From Variovorax gossypii (GTDB lineage Bacteria; Pseudomonadota; Gammaproteobacteria; Burkholderiales; Burkholderiaceae_C), in assembly GCF_003965815.1 (NCBI RefSeq), contig NZ_RXOE01000011.1, forward strand, positions 62,001 through 126,000: a stretch of 64,000 nt of DNA. The letters run 5' to 3'. A program made the position numbers and the translations under genes. Under the pieces are notes generated by a model, which was given only the letters and a program-made list of their open reading frames with translations, was not told the origin of the DNA and did not search any database. Each line of letters opens with the position of its first letter. Positions within the stretch are counted from its first letter, which is position 1. Shown one piece after another: positions 1 to 7,315 of the stretch.

Positions 1-467
1 GCCCGCGGCTGCCCGCGCTGCCAGAGCCCGGCGGCGGCATTGCCGATGTCCTCGGGCAGGCTCTCGGGCCGGATGTCGAGGCTTCCGACATGGCTGGGCA
101 ACGGCGCCTTGCCGGGCCGCGCGCCACCGGCACGCACCCGCATCCAGCGGTGCAGCCGGATCGCAAGCCACGCCAGCGCCAGCGCGGCCAGCCCCCAGAT
201 CAGCCAGCGCGCGCCCTCGGCCACCGCCCTCACGAAGTCGCGCAGCCAGTCGAGGCTGTCGGCCTTCTTCTCGGGCTCCTCTTCCTCTTCGTCGCGGTCC
301 TTGAAGCGCAGCTGCTTCTCCGTCCTGGTGCCGGGCATGTTCGGATCGGCCCGAACCTTGTCGATCGCGGCCTTCACCTGCTCGCGCGTCGATGCGGCCC
401 CGTCCGCAGCCAGGGCCGCCGAAGGCGCCAACACCCCCACGCACAAGAACACGAGCAGAGCGACCAC
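1..467 (-). CDS. DUF4129-type membrane protein, C-terminus outside window
   Basis: Incomplete gene reading leftward off the window. From the proposed GTG at 467 the product begins with a hydrophobic stretch ending in Ala-Ala-Leu-Ala, a likely signal peptide, then an acidic segment (DEEEEEPEKK) and a membrane helix (WLIWGLAALALAWLAIRL), the usual layout of DUF4129 proteins. An AAGGGGG ribosome site lies just upstream of 467. A longer reading from GTG 512 would start inside an intergenic palindrome, so it was not chosen. In related genomes this family sits with MoxR-DUF58 genes after SpoIIM and RDD genes, which fits the neighbours here. Function unknown. Confidence 0.6.
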   Translation of the reverse strand, partial: MVALLVFLCVGVLAPSAALAADGAASTREQVKAAIDKVRADPNMPGTRTEKQLRFKDRDEEEEEPEKKADSLDWLRDFVRAVAEGARWLIWGLAALALAWLAIRLHRWMRVRAGGARPGKAPLPSHVGSLDIRPESLPEDIGNAAAGLWQRGQPR

Positions 468-480
468 CAGCCCCCTTCCA

Positions 481-573
481 GGGATACCGTGGAACCGGCT
501 TTGCCGGGCCACCGGTATCGCCCCCTGCAAGGGGGAAGGCGAAGCGACACGAAGTGCGCGAAGCCTGGGGGTG
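481..573. repeat. GC-rich composite palindromic intergenic repeat
   Basis: Contains two nested inverted repeats: GATACCG...CGGTATC around a CCGGC core, and GCCCCCTGCAAGGGGG, followed by the CTTCG-rich segment typical of repeats between genes in Comamonadaceae. Related elements with the same order of parts lie at about 12174-12270 and 37240-37336. It fills the gap between the membrane protein gene and the DUF4129 gene and could fold in the mRNA. Confidence 0.55.
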
Positions 574-1305
574 CTACCTGAACCCACGACGGAACTCCTG
601 CTCGATGTCCCAGGCTTCGAGCTCGACCCGGCGGTTGAGGTACATCGCGAAGCCGGCCGCCACGTAGAACGGCTCCAGCACGCCGACGACGAGCGCATAG
701 GCGCCGGCAGTCAACAGGCTCTGCAGCCATGCGTCCGACTGCGTGAGCCAGCCGAAAAGATCGCGGGTGCCGCCTTCGGGCGCGAACCAGAACAGCAGCG
801 ACAGCAGGCAGATATCGAGCGCCATCTCGACGTTCGCGAACACCAGCTGCATGCCCGTGGCCGCGCCGCGCCGCCCGCGCAGCAGCTGCGTGCGCCGCTT
901 GCGCCTTGCGCTTCCGCGCTGGCCTTCGAGCTGGTCGATGGCCTGGGTGAACGAACGCCAGGGCGAAAAGCGCCGCCACAGCAGCGTACGCAGCAGCTGT
1001 CCGCCCCACACGGTGCGGCGGTTGGCCCACAGGTCGGACCAGCGCGTCTCCTGCCCGAACACCGCGCGCGAATGTACGAAGAGCAGGCTGCGATCGAGCC
1101 AGGGCTTGAGCCAGAAGATCAGCAGGCTGGGCAGCCAGCCCGCGATCTCGACCGTGCTGAGTGCCAGCAGCACCGTCACGATGTACACCGGCAGGAAGGT
1201 GCGCCACACCGAGCGCGCGTGGCTGCGCACCAGCTGCGCGCCAAGGTCGGCGGCCTCGGCCATGGGCCGCGGCCGCAGCGCGATGGCGAGGCCGTCAACC
1301 TGCAT
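574..1305 (-). CDS. Multi-pass membrane protein of unknown function
   Basis: Product of 243 residues with several hydrophobic segments: FLPVYIVTVLLALSTVEIAGWL and ALDICLLSLLFWF, then two C-terminal helices in ALVVGVLEPFYVAAGFAMYL. The end EAWDIEQEFRRGF is charged. The ATG at 1305 was chosen because it overlaps the 3' end of the upstream SpoIIM-like gene by 11 bases, implying translational coupling; a further upstream start would lie deep in that gene. The cluster RDD, SpoIIM, this protein and DUF4129 looks like one leftward transcription unit. No enzymatic motif is recognised; a role in membrane or envelope organisation is only a guess from context. Confidence 0.7.
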   Translation of the reverse strand: MQVDGLAIALRPRPMAEAADLGAQLVRSHARSVWRTFLPVYIVTVLLALSTVEIAGWLPSLLIFWLKPWLDRSLLFVHSRAVFGQETRWSDLWANRRTVWGGQLLRTLLWRRFSPWRSFTQAIDQLEGQRGSARRKRRTQLLRGRRGAATGMQLVFANVEMALDICLLSLLFWFAPEGGTRDLFGWLTQSDAWLQSLLTAGAYALVVGVLEPFYVAAGFAMYLNRRVELEAWDIEQEFRRGFR

Positions 1306-2287
1306 GGTCGTCCCCGGCCTTCGCGTCAACAGAACGCGGCCTGCCCTGCCAGCCGAGGTACGCCAGCACCAGCACCCAGCAGGCACCGCCCACGCCGTAC
1401 TTCACGGCCGGCGCGATCCAGCGCGCCGAGGACCAGAAGGCCTCGACCGCCGCGGCGACCAGCAGCAGCCCGATGACGCCGTAGACGATCACCACCGCAT
1501 GGCGCGCGGCCAGCCGCAGGGCTTCGAGCCGCGTGTGCCGCCCCGGCGCCACCCACGAGTAGCCGAGCCTGAGGCCCGCCGCGCCGGCCAGCACGATGGC
1601 CGTGAGCTCGAAGGCCGAGTGCGTGACGACGAAGGAGAGGAAGTTCCGGGCGTGCCCCGAGCCGATGAGATAGCCGCCCACGGCCCCGATCTGCACGCCG
1701 TTGAACACCACCACCACCGCGCTGCCCACGCCGGCGAAGATGCCGGCCGCGAAGCAGCGAAAGCCGATGCCGATGTTGTTCATGATGTAGAAGCCGAACA
1801 TCTGCCAGTCGTCGCCCGCGCTGCGCGTGCGGCCCAGCGACTCGGCACTGTCGCTGTACATCGAGTCGAACTCCTGCACCGAATTGGCGTCGAGCAGGTG
1901 CAGGATGAAGCCTGGGTCGCGCCAGGCGGCCCAGCCCGCCACCAGCAGCGGCAGCACGAACATCAGCGCCGACACCAGCAGGTAGGCGCGATGCGCCCGC
2001 ACCGCCTCGGGAAAGTCGACCAGCGCCAGCCGCGCGAAGCGCGCGAGGCCGTAGTCGTGCCTGCGGTAGATCAGCCGGTGCGCGCTCTGCGTGAGGCTTT
2101 CGAGCCGCTGCGTGAGATGGATCGGATAGGCCCGCGCCTGCGCCAGCGCGAGGTGCTCGCACACGCGACGATACAGCGTGGCGAGCCGTGCGCCGTCGAA
2201 CTTGCGCTTGGTCTCGGCCACGCGGATGACGGCCTCGAGCTCGGCCCACAGGGGCGCGTAGGCGGCTTCGAAATCGAGCGGCGTCAT
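1295..2287 (-). CDS. Stage II sporulation protein M (SpoIIM) family membrane protein
   Basis: About 330 residues. The N-terminal third (to about residue 100) is soluble and helical. It is followed by membrane helices and the family-typical glycine-rich stretch containing YIMNNIGIGFRCFAAGIFAG and NGVQIGAVGGYLIGSG, then THSAFELTAIVLAGAAGLRLGY. These match the SpoIIM/DUF95 family, which in non-sporulating Proteobacteria is an integral membrane protein of unknown function. The start overlaps the stop of the RDD gene by four bases (ATGA), and its own end overlaps the next gene, so the cluster is tightly coupled. Confidence 0.85.
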   Translation of the reverse strand: MTPLDFEAAYAPLWAELEAVIRVAETKRKFDGARLATLYRRVCEHLALAQARAYPIHLTQRLESLTQSAHRLIYRRHDYGLARFARLALVDFPEAVRAHRAYLLVSALMFVLPLLVAGWAAWRDPGFILHLLDANSVQEFDSMYSDSAESLGRTRSAGDDWQMFGFYIMNNIGIGFRCFAAGIFAGVGSAVVVVFNGVQIGAVGGYLIGSGHARNFLSFVVTHSAFELTAIVLAGAAGLRLGYSWVAPGRHTRLEALRLAARHAVVIVYGVIGLLLVAAAVEAFWSSARWIAPAVKYGVGGACWVLVLAYLGWQGRPRSVDAKAGDDHAG

Positions 2288-3015
2288 CGCCCTGCTCCTC
2301 CACGTGCATCGGCGGCGCCGGCACCGTTGCGACGGCCCAGCACCCACTGCGCCACGCCAAGCAGGCGCTGCGACGCGGAGGCGCCGGTGGTGTCGGGGCC
2401 CAGCACCGGCTCGGCGACGCGGGCGAGTTCTTCGAAACGCTCGGGGGTGAGGCGGGTGGCGCGGCCGGCCCACGACACGATGGCCATCTGCTCGCGCGCC
2501 GACAGCGGCCGTGCGGGCGCCTGCGGCTCGGCCACGGGCAGGCTGCCGTGCAGGCTCACCTGGTCGCTGAACACCACCAGCGTGCCGGCGGCGAGGTCGC
2601 CCAGCCGCTTGCTGTCGTGCCGCCACAGCATCGACACGATGCCCGCGCCGTAGAAGGAAGGCACGAAGTCGGCCGCGCGCAGCAGGTTGCGCGTGAGCGC
2701 GGCGGCGGGGGTCACGGGCAGGCCCGAGTCCATCACCACGCGCAGGCCCATCACGCGCTTGCCGGGCGTGGCCGCCGCGCGCGTGAGTTCGAAAACCACG
2801 GGGTAGAACCACTCGAGGCAGAAGTAGGCGATGAGCAGGATGCCGACGCCCATCTTGCCCATCATGCCGACGGCGAAGGAGATGGTGACGAAGATGCCGA
2901 GCCGGATCGCGAAGTCGATGAGGTACGCCAGGCCGCGCGCGACCAGCCCGGCCGGGCGCAGCGACAACGCGATGCCTTCCGGGGTCTCGGCGGTGTAGAG
3001 CGTGTCGAGGCTCAC
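2284..3015 (-). CDS. RDD family membrane protein
   Basis: Product of 243 residues with the RDD signature: an early Arg and Asp in VARGLAYLIDFAIRLG, membrane helices, then TPGKRVMGLRVV and a following helix with Asp in RRLG-like HDSKRLGDLAAGT. RDD domains are small membrane modules, some with ion antiport activity in other organisms. The C-terminal 80 residues are soluble and proline/alanine rich. The gene is followed with ATGA overlap by the SpoIIM-like gene; the pairing of RDD with SpoIIM is common in bacteria. Confidence 0.88.
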   Translation of the reverse strand: MSLDTLYTAETPEGIALSLRPAGLVARGLAYLIDFAIRLGIFVTISFAVGMMGKMGVGILLIAYFCLEWFYPVVFELTRAAATPGKRVMGLRVVMDSGLPVTPAAALTRNLLRAADFVPSFYGAGIVSMLWRHDSKRLGDLAAGTLVVFSDQVSLHGSLPVAEPQAPARPLSAREQMAIVSWAGRATRLTPERFEELARVAEPVLGPDTTGASASQRLLGVAQWVLGRRNGAGAADARGGAGR

Positions 3016-3031
3016 TGGCGTCGCGCCCGGC

Positions 3032-3550
3032 TCAGGCCTGCAGCACGACGGTGTCGGCGATCTGGTCGTGCAGACAGCGGCGCGACGCGCGGAAGATGAA
3101 GAGGCAGTCGATCAGCACGTAGATCGGCCCCAGCAGCGGCCAGATGCTGGTGAAGAACATCGGGCCGTCCCGCAGGGCGAGGATGCGCCCGATCTGCGCC
3201 TGCGACCCGTCGGGCCGCGCGATGCGGATCCTGAACAGCGCCTTGCCGATGGTCTGGCCGCGGGTGGCCAGCAGGTAGCCGTGCAGCACGAGGTAGAGCA
3301 CCATGCCGGCCACCGCGCTGGAGATGCGCGGCTCCCACATGCCGAGGCCGTCGTCTTCCCAGAGGTTGACGGGGGTTAGCTTCGAGAGGAGCCAGATCAC
3401 GGCGATGGAGATGCCGGCGTCGAGCATTGCGGCGAAGAAGCGCGTGCCACGCGATGCGAGCTCACCGGACTGAGCCCCTCCCGGCTGCAGCACGTCTTCC
3501 ACATGGGATTGCGGCGGCGCGTAACGCGCGTCCTGCGACTGATCTTCCAT
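3032..3550 (-). CDS. Small RDD family membrane protein
   Basis: 172 residues. After a hydrophilic N-terminus it shows SRGTRFFAAMLDAGISIAVIWLL (Arg and Asp of the RDD motif), a helix at about 85-105, the GQTIGKALFRIRI loop, a third helix, and the RRCLHDQIADTVV ending with the second Asp. It is shorter than the neighbouring RDD protein at 2284-3015 and clearly a distinct relative rather than a duplicate. It lies 16 bases upstream of that gene on the same strand, so the two probably share a transcript. Confidence 0.87.
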   Translation of the reverse strand: MEDQSQDARYAPPQSHVEDVLQPGGAQSGELASRGTRFFAAMLDAGISIAVIWLLSKLTPVNLWEDDGLGMWEPRISSAVAGMVLYLVLHGYLLATRGQTIGKALFRIRIARPDGSQAQIGRILALRDGPMFFTSIWPLLGPIYVLIDCLFIFRASRRCLHDQIADTVVLQA

Positions 3551-3589
3551 GCCCGTCCCTCTCCGAAACGAATGAATTTTCGGAAGATT

Positions 3590-4639
3590 CTAGGGCGTCG
3601 ATGCCCCTCGCAGACTGTCGGACTGCTTCGGCGGACTCGGATCGAGGGCACCTTGCAGGCGGCGCAGGTCGTCGAGGAGCAGGCCCAGCGGCGCGGCGAG
3701 CGGCGCATTCGCGGCGGTATCGCGGGAGTCCTGCGCGCGGCGGCCGAGCTCGGCCAGATCCGGCGGCGGGCCCTTGCCCTCGAGCGCGTCGGCCATGCCG
3801 CTGACGGCCGCGCCGGCTGCCTGCGCGGCTTCGTGCCAGCCTGCATCGGCCCCGGCGCCTTGCGCCTGCCGCAGCACGCGGTCGAGCATTGCGGCGTCTT
3901 GGAAGATGCGCGCCGCCAGCCGGGCCTTGTCGCGATACGAAGTGCCGCGTGCCCGGCCGCGGCGCCACCAGCGAGCCTCCAGGTCGGCGCTGCCGGCCAG
4001 GGCGGTCAGGCGGCCCAGCGCCGCGCGCGTGCCTGCCTGGATGCGCTCTGTCTCCGCTGCATCCACAGGAGGCCGTCGCGAGGCGCCCATGCGCCTGCCG
4101 AGGCCGCGCAGCAGTGCGGCGCAGCCCTCGTCGAAGCGAGCGCCCGCGTGGTACTCGGACATCACCGTCGAGACCGCCAGCGCCACTCCCACGCCGATGC
4201 CGATCTGCACCATGCGCAGCATCGCCACCTGCAGCGCCGAATGGCCCGGAATGCCGCTCGCCGACAGGATGATCAGCGCAGCCACCGGCGCGCTGCGCAG
4301 GCCCGGCACGGATGCGCCGGCGAACGACAGCAGCATGACAACGCCCAGCGTGGTCGCGAGCACCGGTGCGCCGTGGTGCTGCAGATAGACGCCGGCAAGC
4401 CCGAAGAGCGCGCCGGCGGCCGTGCCGCGCACGCGATCCCATCCGGCATCGAGCGTGGACCCGGCGCTCGGGCGCATGACGATCAGCACGCTCATCACGG
4501 CCCAGAAGCTTTCGGGCAGGCGCAAGGCCGTCGCCACGCCCCACGCGATGGCCACGGCCACCGCGAGCTGCGCGCCGGGACGCCAGCGGCCATGCCGCCA
4601 GGGGCCGGTGAGGCGTTGCAGCGCGCTCGATCCGATCAT
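3590..4639 (-). CDS. FUSC family inner-membrane protein (aromatic acid exporter-like)
   Basis: 349 residues. The N-terminal half has about six membrane helices and the FUSC-type stretch RLPESFWAVMSVLIVMRPSAG followed by DRVRGTAAGALFGL. The C-terminal half is soluble and helical. This is about half the length of full YccS/AaeB proteins, so it may represent a single FUSC unit. The start is set at ATG 4639, which overlaps the MarR stop by four bases. Co-transcription with a MarR regulator suggests an efflux component induced by a small, perhaps aromatic, compound. Substrate unknown. Confidence 0.8.
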   Translation of the reverse strand: MIGSSALQRLTGPWRHGRWRPGAQLAVAVAIAWGVATALRLPESFWAVMSVLIVMRPSAGSTLDAGWDRVRGTAAGALFGLAGVYLQHHGAPVLATTLGVVMLLSFAGASVPGLRSAPVAALIILSASGIPGHSALQVAMLRMVQIGIGVGVALAVSTVMSEYHAGARFDEGCAALLRGLGRRMGASRRPPVDAAETERIQAGTRAALGRLTALAGSADLEARWWRRGRARGTSYRDKARLAARIFQDAAMLDRVLRQAQGAGADAGWHEAAQAAGAAVSGMADALEGKGPPPDLAELGRRAQDSRDTAANAPLAAPLGLLLDDLRRLQGALDPSPPKQSDSLRGASTP

Positions 4640-5106
4640 GGCCCTGGCTCCCTTGCTCCGCCGCCGAGAGCGGCCGCGATGCCGTCGATCAGTCCGCAGG
4701 CCTGCAACAGCAGGGCGCGCTGGTCGGCATCGAGCGTGGCGCCGATCGCCTCGGCAAGCGCCGCTTCGCGCGTGCGCATGATTGCCTTCAACCGGCGCGT
4801 GCCCTCGGCGGTGAGAGACAGCAGCCACTGGCGCCCGTCGGCCGGATGCGGCGCACGGCCGATCCAGCCTTCGGCCTCCAGTTCGGCCAGCAGCCGGGTC
4901 AGCGACTGGAGCTTGACGCGCTCGAGCCCCGCCAGCGTCGTGGGCGTGCACGGCCCATGCTGGTGAAGCTGCCCCAGCACGCTGAGCTTGGCCACGCTCG
5001 GCCCTTCGGGAGTGGCGCTGCCGCTGCGCAACTGGCGCGTCAGCAGCGACACGGAAGTACGAAGACGCGAGGCGCACTGCGCCGGATCCGGGATGGTGGA
5101 AGCCAT
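4636..5106 (-). CDS. MarR family transcriptional regulator
   Basis: 156 residues with a winged-helix core: SVLGQLHQHGPCTPTTLAGLERVKLQSLTRLLAELEAEGWIGR is the helix-turn-helix, and PADGRQWLLSLTAEG is the wing. Flanking helices would form the dimer interface. It is the first gene of a two-gene unit with the FUSC protein. An AAGAC/GTCTT inverted repeat overlaps its own putative -10 box (5113-5129), pointing to autorepression that also controls the transporter. Confidence 0.9.
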   Translation of the reverse strand: MASTIPDPAQCASRLRTSVSLLTRQLRSGSATPEGPSVAKLSVLGQLHQHGPCTPTTLAGLERVKLQSLTRLLAELEAEGWIGRAPHPADGRQWLLSLTAEGTRRLKAIMRTREAALAEAIGATLDADQRALLLQACGLIDGIAAALGGGAREPGP

Positions 5107-5112
5107 GCCCAG

Positions 5113-5129
5113 ATTGTAAGACGTGTCTT
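5113..5129 (-). promoter_or_regulatory. Promoter -10 with overlapping MarR operator
   Basis: On the minus strand a TACAAT hexamer (5118-5113) lies just upstream of the marR ATG at 5106 and overlaps the inverted repeat AAGAC-AC-GTCTT (5129-5118). The geometry puts the expected transcription start at or within a base or two of the ATG, so the mRNA may be leaderless. No good -35 box is visible. Binding by MarR would block the polymerase. Confidence 0.5.
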
Positions 5130-5153
5130 GGTATTTTTGGCGCCTGGCGCCGC

Positions 5154-5858
5154 TCAGCCCCGGTTCGGCGACGAAGTTACCGGGTAGGTGACTGCAGGCG
5201 CGGGCACTGGTGCCGGCTGGGACGAGGAAGCAGCAGGCGGTGGCGATGCGGCCGGCGTTTCGGCGGGCGCCCCGGCCTCCTCTTCACCTTCAGGCCCTTC
5301 GAGATAACGGTCGAGCAGCGAGAAGAACCGGTCGTAGAAGCGCTCGTCGGTCAGCGTCTCGCTCGCCACCTTCACCATCGCATCGTCGCTGCCCGAGAAC
5401 GGCAGCGAGAGCGAGCCGATCGCGCCCACGCCGAGGCTCGCCGAGTTGTTCACTTTCTTCAGGCCGTAGCGGTCCTGCAGCGCGGTGGCGAAGGCGACGG
5501 TGTTCCGGCTCGCCTTGCCGCTCCGGGTGCTCTCGCGCGCACAGACCACGCGGAACTCGACCTCCACATGCACCTCGGACGCTGGCTGGAAGCTCTTGCG
5601 CCCGGTCACGAGGTCGGCGTTGGCGGCCGTGATCATGTAGCCCTGGCTCAGCAGCGCGCGGCGCGCGGCTTCGCAGGTCTGGGCCTCGGTGGCCTCGTAG
5701 TCGCGGGTGTGGGTGGTGGTCGAGCCGAAGGCTTCGGGCTCGTAGTTCACCCGGCGGGAGGTACTGCCGCAACCGGCAAGCACGAGAGCGGAAAGCAGGC
5801 CGATGACGACGACCCGGGCGTGGACGACAGGAAGAAAGGAGGTATGCATGGACGGCAT
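5154..5858 (-). CDS. DUF2242 family lipoprotein
   Basis: 234 residues from ATG 5858 (an alternative ATG is at 5849). The N-terminus is a lipoprotein signal: hydrophobic VVVIGLLSALVLAGCGS with a lipobox LAGC. The mature part has a conserved soluble domain (EATEAQTCEAARRALLSQGY, KSFQPASEVHVEVEFRVVC, NNSASLGVGAIGSLSLPFSG, DERFYDRFFSLLDRYL) matching DUF2242 proteins of Burkholderiales. A Pro/Ala/Ser-rich tail follows. The function is not known; the lipobox implies membrane anchoring facing the periplasm. It appears to be a single gene. Confidence 0.8.
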   Translation of the reverse strand: MPSMHTSFLPVVHARVVVIGLLSALVLAGCGSTSRRVNYEPEAFGSTTTHTRDYEATEAQTCEAARRALLSQGYMITAANADLVTGRKSFQPASEVHVEVEFRVVCARESTRSGKASRNTVAFATALQDRYGLKKVNNSASLGVGAIGSLSLPFSGSDDAMVKVASETLTDERFYDRFFSLLDRYLEGPEGEEEAGAPAETPAASPPPAASSSQPAPVPAPAVTYPVTSSPNRG

Positions 5859-5955
5859 GGAGCGGCGAATGCTAACCGGCGGCCTTGCCGGCAGGGCTTC
5901 GAGCGGACTCCATGCAGCCGCGTTCCCCGCAGCCGCGCGAAATTTTTGGCAGAGA

Positions 5956-6618
5956 TCAGGACCAGGGCAGCATGTGATGCGCACGCACCCGCGTCGCCGC
6001 GATCAGCCGCGCGTTGGGAGCATCTGTGCTCTCGACCCAGGCGCGCGCTTCCTCTGCGCTGCGGCCGAACTGCTGGTGGCGGCGCACCAGGCGCTCCTCA
6101 CGCACCGCGTCGTCGATGTCCACGTACCAGACCTCATCGAGCATCGCCGCAGCCTCCGCCCAGGGACCGGCGTCGTGCAGCAGGTAGTTGCCCTCGGTGA
6201 TGACGAGCTGCGTCGAAGGCAGCACCGCGATCGCACCGGCGATCGGCTCCTCGATCTCGCGGCGAAATTCGGGGGCATAGACGATGTCGCCATCGGGCCG
6301 CTGCTCGCGCAGGCGCTGCAGCAGCGCGACATAGCCAGCGCTGTCGAAGGTGTCGGGCGCGCCCTTTCGATCAGCGCGGCCGAGCCGTTGCAGCTCGACA
6401 TTGGCGAGATGGAATCCGTCCATGGGCACGACCTGCGCACGATCGGCCCCCACCGCCTGCAACAGCGCCGCCGCGAGCGTCGACTTGCCCGCGCCGGGGG
6501 CGCCGACCAGCCCCAGCAGCCTGCGCTGCCCGCTGGCCATGAGGGCTTGCAGGCGGGCGGCACTTTCGGCGGGGAGAGGAGGAAGAGAGGAGAGCTTTTG
6601 CGCGGGGTTGGTGGTCAT
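5956..6618 (-). CDS. P-loop nucleoside/pantothenate kinase-like protein
   Basis: 220 residues. Walker A is GAPGAGKST at about residues 39-47. It is followed by the VVPMDGFHLAN motif that in the uridine kinase/PanK-like superfamily carries the catalytic Asp and substrate-binding residues. ITEGNYLLHD is the Walker B-like strand, and a lid with VRRHQQFGRSAEEARAW is present. This arrangement is that of the small nucleoside/nucleotide kinase family proteins (YfdG/FrcK-type annotations), whose substrates vary. The gene is isolated, with AlkB-like and gdhA genes upstream on the same strand and no operon partner that would reveal its substrate. Confidence 0.82.
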   Translation of the reverse strand: MTTNPAQKLSSLPPLPAESAARLQALMASGQRRLLGLVGAPGAGKSTLAAALLQAVGADRAQVVPMDGFHLANVELQRLGRADRKGAPDTFDSAGYVALLQRLREQRPDGDIVYAPEFRREIEEPIAGAIAVLPSTQLVITEGNYLLHDAGPWAEAAAMLDEVWYVDIDDAVREERLVRRHQQFGRSAEEARAWVESTDAPNARLIAATRVRAHHMLPWS

Positions 6619-6759
6619 CCCCCGAGCGTAGCTTCTCCATCCGTCAAAAAAACATCAGCCAGTCAGGATGCAGGCCGAGTCGAAAAACGAACAGAAGCTT
6701 TGGCTGAAAGCGTCAGCCGCCGAGCGCCGTCAACGCACGCTGCAGCTACTGCTTCGTCA

Positions 6760-7281
6760 TCATTTCCGGATCGCGCGAAACGTCAGACTGATGCGCTCCC
6801 CCGCGCTTTCGGCCTTGGGAATTGCGTGCAGCCAGTCCTGCTGGACGGCATCCGACATGTAGAGCAAAGAACCGTGAGGCAATGGGTAGTCGAAGCGCAA
6901 ACTGCTGTCGGCCTTGCTGCGATATGCGATGGAGCGCGTGGCCCCGACCGACACGATGGCAACGCCGGTGCCGGGTGCCAATGCCGTACTGTCGTCCGAG
7001 TGGAACCTCATCGACGATGCACCGTTGGCATAGAGGTTCAAGAGGCAATTGTTGGGACGAAAGCCAAGTTCGGCTTCGAGCTTGCCGCACAGGACTTCCA
7101 GCTCAAGCGGTATCGGCACCGCTTCGTAGGCAATCTGCGAATAGTCATACGGCACGCCGAAGCTGGCTGTCTTGCGTGCGCGCATGCGCTCATCCCACGT
7201 CACCGCGGACCTGAGCCACTCGAGAAGGGCATCGGGCGACGCGACGAACGCGGGATCGAGGTGAATTGGCGGGCCACTCAT
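6760..7281 (-). CDS. AlkB-like 2-oxoglutarate/Fe(II) dioxygenase
   Basis: 173 residues. NLYANGASSMRFHSDD carries the AlkB-family NxYxxG..xxH.D core with the HxD iron ligands. LHAIPKAESAGERISLTFRAI supplies the distal His and the two arginines that bind 2-oxoglutarate and iron-site substrate. It lacks an extended N-terminal region and is closest in layout to short ALKBH2/ALKBH3-like bacterial proteins that demethylate alkylated bases. It lies 34 bases downstream of gdhA on the same strand, so read-through from gdhA is possible. Whether the substrate is DNA, RNA or protein cannot be seen. Confidence 0.85.
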   Translation of the reverse strand: MSGPPIHLDPAFVASPDALLEWLRSAVTWDERMRARKTASFGVPYDYSQIAYEAVPIPLELEVLCGKLEAELGFRPNNCLLNLYANGASSMRFHSDDSTALAPGTGVAIVSVGATRSIAYRSKADSSLRFDYPLPHGSLLYMSDAVQQDWLHAIPKAESAGERISLTFRAIRK

Positions 7282-7315
7282 GGGCCCGCAGGATACAAGG
7301 ACTGGCGCCTTGCGA

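Noticed and set aside
40..2653. Long rightward open frames across the first 3 kb
   Set aside because: They are high-GC shadows of the leftward membrane-protein genes: low-complexity Arg/Ala/Pro sequences without family motifs.
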